64,000 nucleotides of DNA from positions 123,036 to 187,035 of the forward strand of contig JBJCIZ010000239.1 of the NCBI GenBank assembly GCA_051294375.1, given 5' to 3'. The notes beneath the pieces are model-generated. The model was not told the DNA's origin. It did no database searches and worked only from the letters and a program-made list of their open reading frames with translations. The DNA is from Paraspadella gotoi (taxonomy: Eukaryota > Chaetognatha). The translations under genes and the position numbers were made by a program. Below are positions 22,926 to 34,790 of this stretch, one piece after another. Within the stretch, counting starts at the first letter, position 1. Every line of letters starts with the position of its first letter.

Positions 22926-23739
22926 CTTTACAATATCTCCCTAGGTAGTCGCTCCAAAGTATTGTGGATAAGGCGCTAAGTGGGCTGAAGATGAAAGGTA
23001 GGGAAAGGGAAATGGGCGGCTGCTGAACTTACCCTGAATGAGTTCGGAAGGGAATGCGAGGGATAATGTCCAGAAAGGGTGGAGGGGGGGGCAGGGGGAA
23101 AATAGAATAATTGGAGATTAGGGAAGGAGAGGAGGGGGAAGAGGAGGAGAAGGATGAGGAACAAGGTTTGGAACATAAAGTGGAGGAGGAAGAGGAGGAG
23201 GAGAGATGAGAGAAGACCGTCGATTGTGAAGAAGAAAAAATCAATGAACGACAGCAACAGTCGAGAGAAAAAGAGAGAGAGAAAGGGAGAGAGAGAGAGG
23301 GAGAGAGAGAGAACGAGAAACGCAAAGTTCTGAAGATCACAGAAACACAATTGGCGCGGGAAGGAGAAAAAGAGAAAAAATTTACATAGACCAAAAGAGA
23401 GAGACGAGACGCAGAGAGACGAGATGATGAGAGATGAGAAGGATAGAGAGCTATGATCGACAGAGAGGACGAGATGAAGGAAAGATAAGAACGTTACAAA
23501 AAAGGAGAAAAAAACAATAAAAAGGAAGACAAGACAGACAAGACAGTAAGTCAGATGAAAGAAATGCAATTAAAAAAGAGCCCGCAAAGAGGCGTTTCTC
23601 TCCACTGACACAAATCTTTGAAAAAAAAATTGGTTTTTCTTATTTTTCTTAAAGTTTTTTTTTTGTCCTCACTACTTAAAGTTAAACATACGAGGCACGA
23701 ATCTTCAATAGCATATACGATCCGTAAGTTTAAATTTAA

Positions 23740-23892
23740 CTTTTATATGAAATTGGTACGACCAATATAATAATTATCCATTCATTTAATAAACAAGCTA
23801 TCTTTCCCCTGACTTTGGACAGGCTTTGGTGGTTTAAGGCCTCCATCACTCTTACAAGATAATGACATAGCAGGTCCCTGCAAGCTTTCAAT
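23740..23892. repeat. ~140-bp dispersed repeat, copy 1
   Basis: Shares about 130 bp with 33712-33840 in the same orientation: ATTATCCATTCATT, CTGACTTTGGACAGGC, TTTGGTGGTTTAA, CCTCCATCACTCTTACAA. The two copies sit in different surroundings, so it is dispersed. Confidence 0.8.
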
Positions 23893-24400
23893 CAAAGAGT
23901 CTCTCATAGTCTCGTTTATTCACTCCCAGATCCCTGGTTTCCCTATCAATGAAGTAGTATAATGTTTCAAAGAATGTTTCAATTGTATGAAAAGACCAAT
24001 CATTATAACTATCTTTTTCTTCCTTTTTTTCCTACTTCCTTGATTAATTTTACCAACGTCTTTTGTTTTTAAGCTTTTGTTTTTTTCTAACTCCAATGCG
24101 CCATCTTAATCTAACGCTCGAGTTCTGAGGATCGTAACGTGATTTATAATGTTATAATGTTATTAATCTCCGACGTAACGTTTATATTGGCGTCGGAGAA
24201 AAAAAAGGCATGTCCATATTCGAAGCTATTATTCATTTTTTAGGTACCTGAACAAATGCGAGACTAGTTTTTCTAAGTATTTATAAAATTATTTTTGCTT
24301 TTGCTATTTACTTATTTTGATTTAAAATATAAAGAATCTATTTTGTTGCAAATGTTGTACCGGGCATAATGTAAGAGCTGTCGTCTTCTGTCTGCTCTCT
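23893..24400. other. noncoding DNA with one small hairpin
   Basis: CTCCGACG and CGTCGGAG form an 8-bp stem with a 15-nt loop near 24170-24200. Nothing else recognised. Confidence 0.5.
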
Positions 24401-24404
<4 letters not shown>

Positions 24405-24447
<43 letters not shown>

Positions 24448-24481
24448 CTCTATCTCNNNNNNNNNNNNNNNNNNNNNNNNN
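24405..24481. repeat. (CT)n microsatellite and 25-n gap
   Basis: A CT run (about 24393-24444) followed by a 25-n gap (24457-24481). Confidence 0.9.
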
Positions 24482-26329
24482 CAACACCGTTTTTTCAGTG
24501 GACAACTTTTGATCATGTACTTTGTGTTACGTGAACTGTTTCGCTTTTTCGATTTTCGATACACTTTTTTTTTTCATTTTTATGATGGTATGTCGGGCCA
24601 TAGCCAAAGGTTCACCCCTCTCTCAAGCGTGCACACCTCAGTCCTTATTAAGTGTGCACATCTGCATCCCGACATCTACCAACTTTTGACAACAATTCCA
24701 CATCGTAACCTGACTAATTCACTTTCGTTCCAAAAAACTCAGGCACAACGATGATTTAGTTTTTGAGCGTGATTTTCAGTTCTGAATCTCATTTCTCCGA
24801 TTCTCGGATCGCTTTCTTTCACAGTCGGGATAATGAGCCGGGGCCCTAAAACTTTTATTCGCTCTTTTAATCGAGTGAGCATATATAAATGAAGCATTTA
24901 AACTATATAAATGCATAGGAAATGAAAAAAAAGAAATGGTTTTTAGAAATTTGTCTTTCTTAAGCACATTTGCTTATCCACACTATAAAGTTTCGAAAAA
25001 GTTCTAAACATACCAACTTGCATGCCCAAAAGATTTACAAAACATATTTATACCAAAGTTGAAAAACTATTATGCAAGTTAAAATAAATGAACACAAGAT
25101 ATAATTAAACTTATTAATATTATTTATAAATTTTTTTTTAAATAATAAAAAATTTAATGTGCTGCATGTAACTGCTCATGTCCTAATCCGTTGAAAAACG
25201 ATAGGCGCAGCCAACAGGTTCTTTGACTTATTTGCCATCAATTGCATTTATATATATTTTCATATATTTATTTTAAAGAAGTGTGTTTTATTGTTTTGTT
25301 ATTGATCACTATTCAGTTTGTATCTTCAAGAGATCGTGCATTATTACTGCCTTCTAGCGTCTGATTACTGCTAAATTACTCGTAGGCAGCATTCGACATT
25401 GTTTGCTCAAAACTTGTTTCCATTTTAAACTCATTTTCCACTTCGGACGATTAACCATCTTAACTTGATTTCACGCTTCATCACACACTCTTCCTACCCA
25501 CATACAAAATTTCAAATAGTGAGATATAGATTTCTATCCTATTTTCATTATAAACTCATTTCCCACTCGGACCGATACCACGAAACTTAATATTTCCGAA
25601 TCAATCACTCACACTTCCCTACCCACTCACAAAAATTTCATTTCATGTTCCATCCTCCAATCACAGTAACTTGGACGTTTAATGCTAAGGGCGGCTAAGT
25701 TAATTAATTCATTAATTCTTTTGTAATTAATAAAAATTAATTACAATTACAAATAACTAACAATTAATTTATTATATTATTGATCGAGCACTGTTGTTTG
25801 TGATTGAGATGCGCAGACGCGACAAAGTGGAAACACGATTTCGCGCTTATATTCCACAAATCGACGCCGAATATCGGACCTAGCACGGACGCAATCGACA
25901 AGAAATAAAATACATATACAAATGACATTTATTCATTAATTAACTTGCACGGAATCACACTCTTATTTTTTTATTTTTAGAGATTTTAAAATAACTATTA
26001 TTTATGATTATCCTTATGATGATTATTTGTGTTTAGAGAATTTTATCTATGTGGGTTAAATATTAAATGTAATTATTATTTTTGTTTTGATGGTATGGAC
26101 GTTGCATCCTCTTCAAACCAACACAAGTATTCCAGTTGCCTACATAGACATCCGTAACCCGTGAAAAACTATGTATTGTATAATTGTTAATTCAAAGAAG
26201 TAGAAGTGAACGCCTTGATGACAGAACTGAAAATAAAAGTAGAAAGCCTTTTATTTGAAAAATACAAAGAATGGAAGGAAGAACAGAAGAAACAAGATTA
26301 AAAAAAGAAAATGAAACAAAAAACAGACA

Positions 26330-26890
26330 AATCAGAGAAGAAGAAAGAATAAAAGGAAAAAAACATAAGAGAGAAAGAAAGAAAAAAAAATAAAATAAAA
26401 TAGAAAAAACGAAAGAGAGATGATAAAGCAAAAAGAAGCAAATGAGAATGTAGGAAAGTAAAGAGAGGAAAACGCAAAGAGAGAAAAAGAAATGAAAAAG
26501 AAGCAGTAATAACACGAAAAAAGAACAAGAGAAAACGAGGGACGAAAGAACTGACCGGAGAGCAACTGAAAGCGAAGACAAAAACATAAAGAGCAGCCAG
26601 CAAAAGGAAAAGGAAAAAGGAAGATAGGAAATAAGAATAAATTGAAAAGAAAAGAAAGACAAACAAAAAGAGAGGGAAGAGGGAAGAAATAAGAAGGCAA
26701 ACTAATGAATAAATGAAAGAAACAGAAAGACAACAAGGAGGAAAGGAGGAAAGAAAAAGAAAGCAAATAATAAATTGAAAGAACAGAAAGACAACAAAAG
26801 GAGGAAAGAGGAAAGAAGAACAAGAAGCCAAATAAGAAAAATGAAAAACAAAAAGACAACAAAGAGCAGGAAAGAGCGAAAAGAAAAAAA
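26330..26890. repeat. polypurine satellite, ~62-bp unit
   Basis: Plus strand almost all A and G. The unit reads roughly AAGACAACAAAAGAGAGGAA, then GAGGAAAGAAAAAGAAGCAA and ATAAGAATAAATGAAAGAAC. It is clearest in the copy at 55140-55395. Long Phe/Leu/Ser ORFs on the minus strand are by-products of the pyrimidine-rich complement. Confidence 0.8.
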
Positions 26891-26984
26891 CGTGAGATCT
26901 CAGACTCATAAAAATTCATGGAAGATTGATCCCGCGCCGCCATTCGTGAATTGGGGAGAATTGGGCCGAGGTGGTGAAAGAACG

Positions 26985-27010
26985 TGACTGAGAGAGAGAG
27001 AGAGAGAAAT

Positions 27011-27043
<33 letters not shown>

Positions 27044-27050
27044 CAGAGAG
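26985..27050. repeat. (GA)n microsatellite
   Basis: Two GA runs split by AATGAGA. Confidence 0.95.
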
Positions 27051-27369
27051 AATTTTCGTGAACTTCCCGGATGCATCGGTCCGCTTCTCTTGTTTCCACA
27101 TGGAATGGAATACAAATGGCCCGTCTTGTCACCGTCTCTCTCTCCTTCTCTCCTCTTCTTCTCATCATAAACTTAAGATGATCTGTATATAAAATTTTAT
27201 TTTTAATTACATTTCCTCGTTTAATTTATTATAATGCAATTTTTAATGTATTTTATATTTTACCATAATTGTATGTTACATAATATCCATGTACGACTCT
27301 CTTACGATCCTGTGATTGTAAATTGTTAATTATTAACCATTATGAGCAGAATAAATCAAATCAATCAAA

Positions 27370-27450
27370 ATCTCTCTCTCATCTCTCTCTCTCTCTCTCT
27401 CTCCCTCTCTCTCCTCTCTCCTTCTCTCCTCTCTCTCTCTCCTCTCTCTC
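27370..27450. repeat. (CT)n microsatellite
   Basis: CTCT run with CCTCTC interruptions. Confidence 0.95.
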
Positions 27451-27684
27451 TGCTGCTCTTATTCCCTCCCCGGCGGGTTCAAAACAATCGTTCTTTCGTC
27501 GCAGAACCGAAAAAGAAAACTCGGGACAGAAAATCTCTTATTTTCATTTCTTAGAAATAAATAACAACAAAACAAACCAGTGTAACAAATATTCAAATAA
27601 GTTTTGGATAAAATGTTCGTTTAGTTTTTTAAGTTTCTTAAACGAATTAATGGATTGAATTAGCACAAAACCTCTACTCTCGTA

Positions 27685-27758
<74 letters not shown>

Positions 27759-27775
27759 CTCTCTCTCTCTCTCTC
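27685..27775. repeat. (CT)n microsatellite
   Basis: About 90 bp of nearly pure CT. Confidence 0.95.
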
Positions 27776-28237
27776 GAATGCTTGAGTGCGTGGCAATGGA
27801 ACTATAATTCTTACATTAAATTCGAACCTAGTGAAAGAAGTTCAACAAGCAAGACGATGAAGAACATAGACTAAATTATTGTCCTAAATATAATCATAAA
27901 TTTTTATGTGCAATCTTGATAACAATACCTTTTCTTATATATACTCAAACTAACATAGAAAAAACTAAAGCAATATCATGATTCGTTATAGAAGAGTGCT
28001 GGAATTGTTAAAAAAGGAACGGATCATTTTAAACACTGAAAATTTCGTAAACTATCCGCAGTATTGCATAAGTTAGTCCACATTGTAATTTTATTGCTTA
28101 ATTTGTTTCACATTTTTTTAAATAATGAGTACATACACTTATATAAGTATCAACCTCAAACAATTGCATTGTATACTGTAATTAAACAAAAAAACCATTT
28201 CACATTTTGGCATAATAAATCAAAATAATAATAAAAA

Positions 28238-28300
28238 TCTCTCTCTCTCTCTGCTCTCTCTCTCTCTCTCTCTCTCCTCCTCTCCCCCTCTCTCCTCTCC
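28238..28300. repeat. (CT)n microsatellite at the X/Y boundary
   Basis: CT run that ends the X homology. The inverted partner ends in (GA)n at 47276-47370. Confidence 0.9.
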
Positions 28301-30539
28301 CTCTTCTCATCCGTACATCTCCCTCCCTTGTCTGCCTTCCTTGTGCGGGCGTGAGCCCTGGGCGCCTCGGTGTCTCACTTTCTCTACTACTCCTCCTCTT
28401 TTTTAAACACAAAGACAGTTATCCGCTTGCCAACCAAAAACAACAAGAACAACAACAACCAACAGAAGCGACGACTATAATGAAGGTATCAAACTCTTAT
28501 TAATACAACGACGACGACAAAGCGTTTCGTTTTCTGAACGCAAATTCGTTGCTGATCTCGAAAGAATCTTGCAGCAGGGCGACGCATCAAGGACCATGGC
28601 GGATGAGGGAAACTCAGAGTGGATTCCTGGGGAACTCAGGGGTTATAGGGTAAGTTAAGGGAGATGAAGGCGCAGGAAGAGTAGCAGAAAGAACACAGAC
28701 GCGAGAGAGACGAGAGGACCGAGAAGGATCAGACAGACGACATTACAGAGAGAGAGAGAGAGAGAGAGTGAGAGAGACAGACATCTTGTGAGAGAGATGA
28801 GAGAAGAAGAAGATGAGGAAGGATGAAGTAAAATGAAAATATATAAAAACAAGTAAAAAAAAAAAAAAAAAGCGAGAAAAAATGGTAAGAGAGAAAAAAA
28901 GGTGGAAAAAGAGGAAAAGGAAAAAAGGAGACAGGAAAAAAGCAGGTAAAATAGAAAAAGAGACAAGGAATGGCTACTCTCCAACCGGTGGTTGGACCGC
29001 CATTACTTTTCTTTCTACTTATCCTGTCATTTGATTTTCTTATATTTTATAGATTTCTTTAAAAACAAAAAGGGCAGGTGCCAGTAGTCGCTTAGATTTG
29101 ATTTTCTAACAAATGAGCAACAAACTATAGGCTCAAGTTGTAAGGTTTTAACGTCAGTGGAACAAGATCGACGGACGCCATACCGACGGACCGACGCGAC
29201 CGACCAATCCGAATGATAGAAAATAGTGACTTTATAGAGAACTCAAAAAATAGGAGTGAGAAAAAACTTAGGAAAAAAAGGAAAAAAACGCGAAAAAAAA
29301 GTGTATAGAAAAAAAGAAAAGCATATGAAATAGTGATCAAATTATAAAAAAGAAGAAAAATAAGAAAAAAGAAAAAAAAGAAAAAAAAAAAGCTCGGAAA
29401 ATCTTGTCGTCCTTCGTTCGTGTCGATGCGACGTTTGGCTTTGTTTGACCTCACCTCGAAATCCCCCAGGAGAGAAGCACCGGCGATTCCGGACCTCACC
29501 TTTAAACCGGACCCCCCTACGAGGACAGCGTCGCTGAGATTGGTCCGGTGAATGAGAGGGAGAGACGTGACGAGGGGTAAGGTACAGGTTTAAGGGTAAG
29601 GTCGGGAAGATGTTCGGATGGGAAAATCGAAGCGTTGAGGTGAGGGAGTTGGAATATCGGCCCACAGTGTGTAAAGAACGGCGAAGTGGAGGGGTGCAGT
29701 CCAAATTCGGGTGACGAGTTTCGGGTGAAAGACAAGATATTTTTATGCCTTTATTTTTTTCGTCAATAAATAGTAATATTAGGGATTTGTTGTTTTTTTT
29801 TTTTTTAATTTTATTTAGTATCAATGTGTTAAAAACTGGTAAACAAGTAAAAAACTAAGCCTATTAAATTTAAACAAAAACAAAAGACACTAATGATTAA
29901 ATGAATCATGAATTAAAATGTTATTCACTTAAGTTCAACACGATTGTAGCAGATATCAGGTATCAGATATAGATTAGTTTTTATTAGAGCTTCATAATAT
30001 TGACAAATGAAAGGAACGGCAATCTTATCGATGAATATTAGTGCACTCTATAAAATCTGTGGGAAAAATGACAGAAAGAGGTTAAAGCACAGAGGGTCTC
30101 TCACAGAATTGTCTCTAATTCTAAATCACTGTTTTTAAAAAAACAGGGAAAACGGGGGAAAAAAACCCCCCTCCGGAAAAAAGGTTTTTTTTTTCCCTTT
30201 TTTCGTTGGGTTATTCATTTCGTATGTATTGCAAAACTTCGCACATATATTATGCAAATTGAGCCTCTGTCAAGAGAGGCTTGAAAAAACAAATGCGCAA
30301 ATCATCTTATTGTTTCTAACTTTATTTGTACTTCATTTTCTTCTCCCTGCGATTGTATACAAGGTTTAGAACGAAAACAATTCTGCGCTCGCATTGAAAG
30401 TTGTTTTTTTTTCGCTCAGTTTAAACAAACAGTCAACTTGCAAAAATGAGCGATTTCAGAATAAAAATCTTTCTTTTCCGAGAATCCGAGCATTTTAGGA
30501 ACGGAAGTTGACAGAGAAGTCAAAGACGATTTCAGTTGA

Positions 30540-30612
30540 GACAGCGGCGGGAGGCCGGCTGGACGGCGGGCGGCGGCGGCGTCGCGCCGCAGGGTGCGGT
30601 CGGCGACAAGCT
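30540..30612. repeat. GC-rich (CCG)n-like block, left arm
   Basis: GGCGGCGGCGGCGTCGCGCC run. The right-arm partner at 37795-37865 has a cleaner CCG run. On plus in the right arm, one frame could encode a Pro-rich stretch and another an Arg- or Ala-run. No start or domain supports a gene. Confidence 0.5.
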
Positions 30613-30769
30613 TTGCTGAGGGTCTTCTCTTTTGGAAAGAAGTAAGCTGAAGCGAGTTATTCCATTTTTGACTTCGAGTTATCTTTTTTAACTTTTACTG
30701 CATTTTCCAACTTAAAATACTAAATGGCATTTTATATTCATCTATTAAGTTTATGTCAGTGTTTTGACT

Positions 30770-31170
30770 AAGCAGATACCCGACTCTATAATTCACCTTT
30801 TGTCAGTCCTCGCTCCGCCCCCCTTCAATATTTGTCCGCAGCGTGCACACATACTAAGAGCATTATAGCTACTTGTTGTCAGACATTCGAATTATGACTA
30901 TAAACTCAGTAATTAAAAAAAATGATGTCTGTCGTCCGTCTGTCTGTCTGTCCGGTCGTCCATCTGTCAAGACCTTATCAGCTATATCAGCAGATCCCGA
31001 ATCTATAATTCCACTTTGATCCCGGTCCGTCGGTCCCCCCCTCAATCATTTGTCGGGCACATACCTGCCGCGTTATAGCATGTCAGAACCATCGAATATG
31101 ATAAATTATACAAAAAATTATGTCTGTCCATCCGTCTGTCTGTCCCTCCATCCGTCCGTCTCGTCCGTCC
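30770..31170 (-). repeat. ~185-bp tandem repeat with GGAC/GACA runs (left arm)
   Basis: On minus, two to three units each hold a GGACGGACAGACAGAC run, a TTATCATAATTCGATGTTCT-type segment, a GCCCGACAATATTGAGG segment and the GGACCGAC...GAATTATAGA...GATCTGCTG motif. Cleaner copies are at 37285-37650. Confidence 0.75.
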
Positions 31171-31799
31171 AAAACAAACTTTTTTGGATCAAATTTAATT
31201 AATTTAATTGCCTAGATTGATTTAAATTCATTAACTCTTGAAATAATTATAATTATTATAATTAATTACGATAATGATCGTGGCAATCCGACATGTCTTG
31301 CTTCAAAAACCTTAGTTAAATTCTTTTTCAAATCGGCAATATTAAATTATACGTTCTAGTAGACCATATATCAAAATATAGCCGCAAATGTATACATAAA
31401 CTTAACACATTGATCCAACATATCAACGAGTAATAGGAGAGAGTTCTACCTGCTAGCAGTCGCGGACGAACGACCCGAGAAAGGAAAAAAGAACAGAAAA
31501 CAATAAGATAAAGAAAATAGGAACAGGACAAAGAGAAGAAAAAACAAATTGGCGTAAACTAACTCCCAAATACCATCTGCTTTCTCTGGCGAAAAGGATA
31601 GAACCTATGCTTAACAACATTCGTCTATTTTTTTTTTTTATTGTCCTTCGACGTTGATTCTCGAGATGGGAAGTCTGGTCTCGGGGCGTCTGAGTCGGGT
31701 CTGTCGGTCTTAAGGTTCTGTCGGTCTGCACAAGTCTCATATCGTTCAGCCGGTCCGTCGTCGTCTCACGTTTAAAAAGAGTTCAACCTGGACTAATAT

Positions 31800-32770
31800 C
31801 TAAATATTGTCTAATACTTTGCGGGGCATACTGTTTCATTCACATATTACCTGGAATAAATCAAGATTCATGTGAACATTGAGTTTTTTTCGTTACCTCA
31901 TCCTGATTTTTTTTGAGAACGTATGAAGAGAAGAGATATTTATACGCAAAAGGGGGTTTGAGAATATCTGTTTATAGTATAAGATTATACTATATCACTT
32001 ATCTACTCGTATACATTACTATATGCTAAAGTAATTTATAAAATTATAGCTATTTACTCTTTTTTCTCGACTTAATGGCCTTCCCCTAAATCTCTTTCTC
32101 TGCCTACACCTCTCGTCTTCCTTTTGTTCTCGATTTTACCTATCTTCTATCAATTCTTCTCTTCTTGTTGTTTCCATATTTTCAAATCCGGTTTTTCTTT
32201 GTTTTTGATTCTTTTATGTTTGATTAGGCGTCTTTTTTTTTTCCTTGGACGAAAAATTCGCCAATAAATCAAAACTGTGCTATTCCCGCGTGAGCACTAT
32301 TATTCACCGACCCGAACGGGACGATGACAATGAAGCAGCACAACGACGTGAGCTTTTATTAAACGAGATGATGTTCATGAATCGTAAACGCTTAGTTAAT
32401 ACCTACCAAGTATATACTTGATGGCTACTTTTTCTGTCTCAATGTCTTCTATATTCCTCTTTCTATTCATATTTCTAGTTACTTACAGCTACAATCCTCA
32501 TTCCCACATGTATCCCAATCTCCTTTCAAATAACGTAGTAAACATTGAAACGCCTGAAAACGTCAACATTCTTGAATAGTACCTCCGATAGCCTAATCAA
32601 GATAACCTAAACACTTAACACAAATCGTAATCCATTCATTCATATTCATTATTCATCTCATTTGTTAGAAGCCTCTAATAACATATTTGTCTCCATCAGA
32701 TGGTTCGTAAATGAAACACAATAGAAATCTCACCCAGGTGGGCGACCAATAATCTAATCGGACATTTTTT
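31800..32770. other. noncoding inner part of left arm Y
   Basis: AT-rich sequence aligned in inverse with 35964-36760, ending in AATAATCTAATCGG. Nothing coding recognised. Confidence 0.55.
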
Positions 32771-33089
32771 TTTCAGCCAGTGCACCTTCGCCTCAGGCGC
32801 CTCTTCGGGTTCATTTAGGGGCTGGCAGATTCAGTTCATTTTGAGGCTGCCCTAATTTGCTCTATGTGTAAGATCAAACTGCAGGGATGTTAACAAGCAT
32901 CGTTTTTTGTGTTAAAAATAAAAAATAAATATAAAAAAATTAATATATACATCAAAAAAGACAGTCAAGATTTAATTAAACCTTGCAGAATATACCCGAA
33001 CGCTAAATATCTTAATCTTTCATCAGTTTAATTTGTTTTTTTCCTCTTTCCTTTCTCTTCTCCTCTACTCTCTGTCTCTTCTCCTCTCT

Positions 33090-33095
33090 TTCTGT

Positions 33096-33173
<78 letters not shown>

Positions 33174-33410
33174 CTCTCTCCTCTCTCTCTTTCTCTGTCT
33201 CTCTCTTGCCAAAATTCAGATTCATTTCTCGTTCCCCATTATTAACTCACTGAGAGTGTTGGGCGTGGAGAAAGAGAAGAAGAGAGAGAGAGAGAGAGAG
33301 AGAGAAGATGAGAGAGAGAGAGAGAGAGCATGATGAGCGAGGAGATAGAGAGAGAGAAGAGAGAGAGAGAGAGAGCAGATGAGAAAAGAGAGAGAGAGTC
33401 ACGAGAGAGA
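33090..33410. repeat. (CT)n and (GA)n microsatellites, opposed
   Basis: A CT run (33090-33210) and a GA run (33275-33410) are separated by about 65 bp, so this is a potential long hairpin. Confidence 0.9.
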
Positions 33411-33711
33411 GGGTGAGTGATAACAGTTGTGTGTAGAAGAAGAAGAGAAAGCTGCAAACGATTTTTTAAAATTTTTACAACAACAACAAACATTTTGTTT
33501 TCGTGTTTTTAAAAGGAGAACAACAGAACATTTCTTTCAGAAAATTCCTGATCTGCTGTTGCTCTATGTTTTAATCGAAGATATATCAATTGACTTTTTC
33601 TAAATATTTAAAAGTTATCTTAGTCAAACAGAACTTCTGCTAGAAGGAGTGTAGTGAATAGTCATCGCAATAAATTTATTTTCTTTTTTAAAACTACGTA
33701 TATGAAATTGA

Positions 33712-33840
33712 TACAACCAATATATAAATTATCCATTCATTAAATAAATAAGCTATCTTGACCCTGACTTTGGACAGGCTTTGGTGGTTTAAAGCCTCCA
33801 TCACTCTTACAAAATAATGACATTGCAGGTCCCTGAAATA
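33712..33840. repeat. ~140-bp dispersed repeat, copy 2
   Basis: Same orientation and nearly the same sequence as 23752-23892. Confidence 0.8.
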
Positions 33841-34149
33841 TGAGTTATGATTTTCAAAGAATGAACTTTTGCTTAGACTTAAAATGTTACACTGGGGAAA
33901 ATGGTATTCGTAAATTTGTACACTTACTCTCGATACTAACTCCGCCATTCTTGATGATCCTCAACAAAAACAGATTCGACACATGCATGAAGCTGAGGGA
34001 ACCAATCAAGTTTTTTTCCAAAACTTTCTCTGACTCTGACGATCATAGAAGTTCCAGTTTTTCATCTGAGCTGATTTCATATTTTTTCTCCTTTTTGATC
34101 TTTTCTCCTTTTATCCTTTAATCCCTCTTCTCGATATTCAATTCGTCAG

Positions 34150-34175
34150 ACAGAGAGAGAGAGAGAAGAGAGAGA

Positions 34176-34269
<94 letters not shown>

Positions 34270-34293
34270 AGAGAAAGAAAGAAAGAAAGAAAG
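34150..34293. repeat. (GA)n and (GAAA)n microsatellites
   Basis: GA runs to about 34215, then about 18 GAAA units to 34293. Confidence 0.95.
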
Positions 34294-34492
34294 AAACTCT
34301 ATTATGTACCAGTATTTTTTTTCGCCCACTCAAATCTTGCAGAAAGAGAGAGAGAGAGAGGGAGAGAGAGTGAGTGAGAGAGAAAGAAGGAGAGAGAGAG
34401 TGAGAACAGAAGAAAGAAGAAAAAAAAACTCAATATGTCAAAACCAGTCTTTTTTTTTCCACTCAANNNNNNNNNNNNNNNNNNNNNNNNNA

Positions 34493-34524
<32 letters not shown>

Positions 34525-34728
34525 AAAACTCTATATGTAAACCAGTATTTTTTCCCACTCAAATCTTGCAGAAAGAGAGAGAGAGAGAGGGAGAGAGAGT
34601 GAGTGAGAGAGAAAGACAGAGAGAGAGAGTGAGAGACAGAAAAAGAAAGAAAGAAAAAAAAACTCAATATGTCAACCAGTCTTTTTTTTTCACTCAAATC
34701 TTGCAAAAAGAGAGAGGGAGAGGGAGAA

Positions 34729-34759
<31 letters not shown>

Positions 34760-34790
34760 CAGAGAGAGAATTTCGGACGATAATTCTTTC
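34294..34790. repeat. ~135-bp tandem repeat with GA core, about 4 units
   Basis: Each unit runs from ACTCTATATGT / ACTCAATATGTC through ACCAGT and a T run, CCCACTCAAATCTTGCA, then GA-rich sequence. Units begin near 34294, 34427, 34526 and 34663. A 25-n gap (34467-34491) shortens one. Confidence 0.8.

Larger units (their letters stand above)
24490..28240 (+). repeat. repeat family X, copy 1 (~3.7 kb)
   Basis: Reverse-complement counterpart of 47380-50960, with shorter copies at 53.4-59.5 kb. In order it holds a block with TTCACCCC and GTTACGTGAACTG words (24490-24760), ATGCATAGGAAATG (24915), AATCCGTTGAAAAACGA (25186), GATCGTG and CGACATTGTTTGCTCAAA (25330-25420), AATTAATT-rich DNA (25690-25780), a purine-rich satellite (26330-26890) and CT/GA microsatellites (26990-27775). 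No ORF with recognisable domains. Length and dispersion suggest a non-autonomous or decayed mobile element, but no terminal motifs or coding traces prove it. Confidence 0.75.
28425..32773 (+). repeat. large inverted repeat Y, left arm
   Basis: Reverse-complement match to 35964-39790. Anchors: CCATGGCGGATGAG (28596; partner CTCATCCGCCATGG near 39578), GTAAGGTCGGGAAGATG (29594; partner near 38690), AGCAAAGCTTTCGCC-type sequence near 30600 (partner 37795), and CGACCAATAATC at the inner edge (32743; partner 35978). Contents are noncoding: purine/pyrimidine tracts, GGAC-type tetranucleotides and GCC triplets. Confidence 0.85.

Noticed and set aside
26192-27168. Long minus-strand frames rich in Phe, Leu and Ser (also plus at 48234-49165, minus at 54949-55406) resembling membrane proteins
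   Set aside because: They are translations of the polypyrimidine strand of the purine satellite and CT microsatellites; several frames are open at once, and the frame is not kept between copies.
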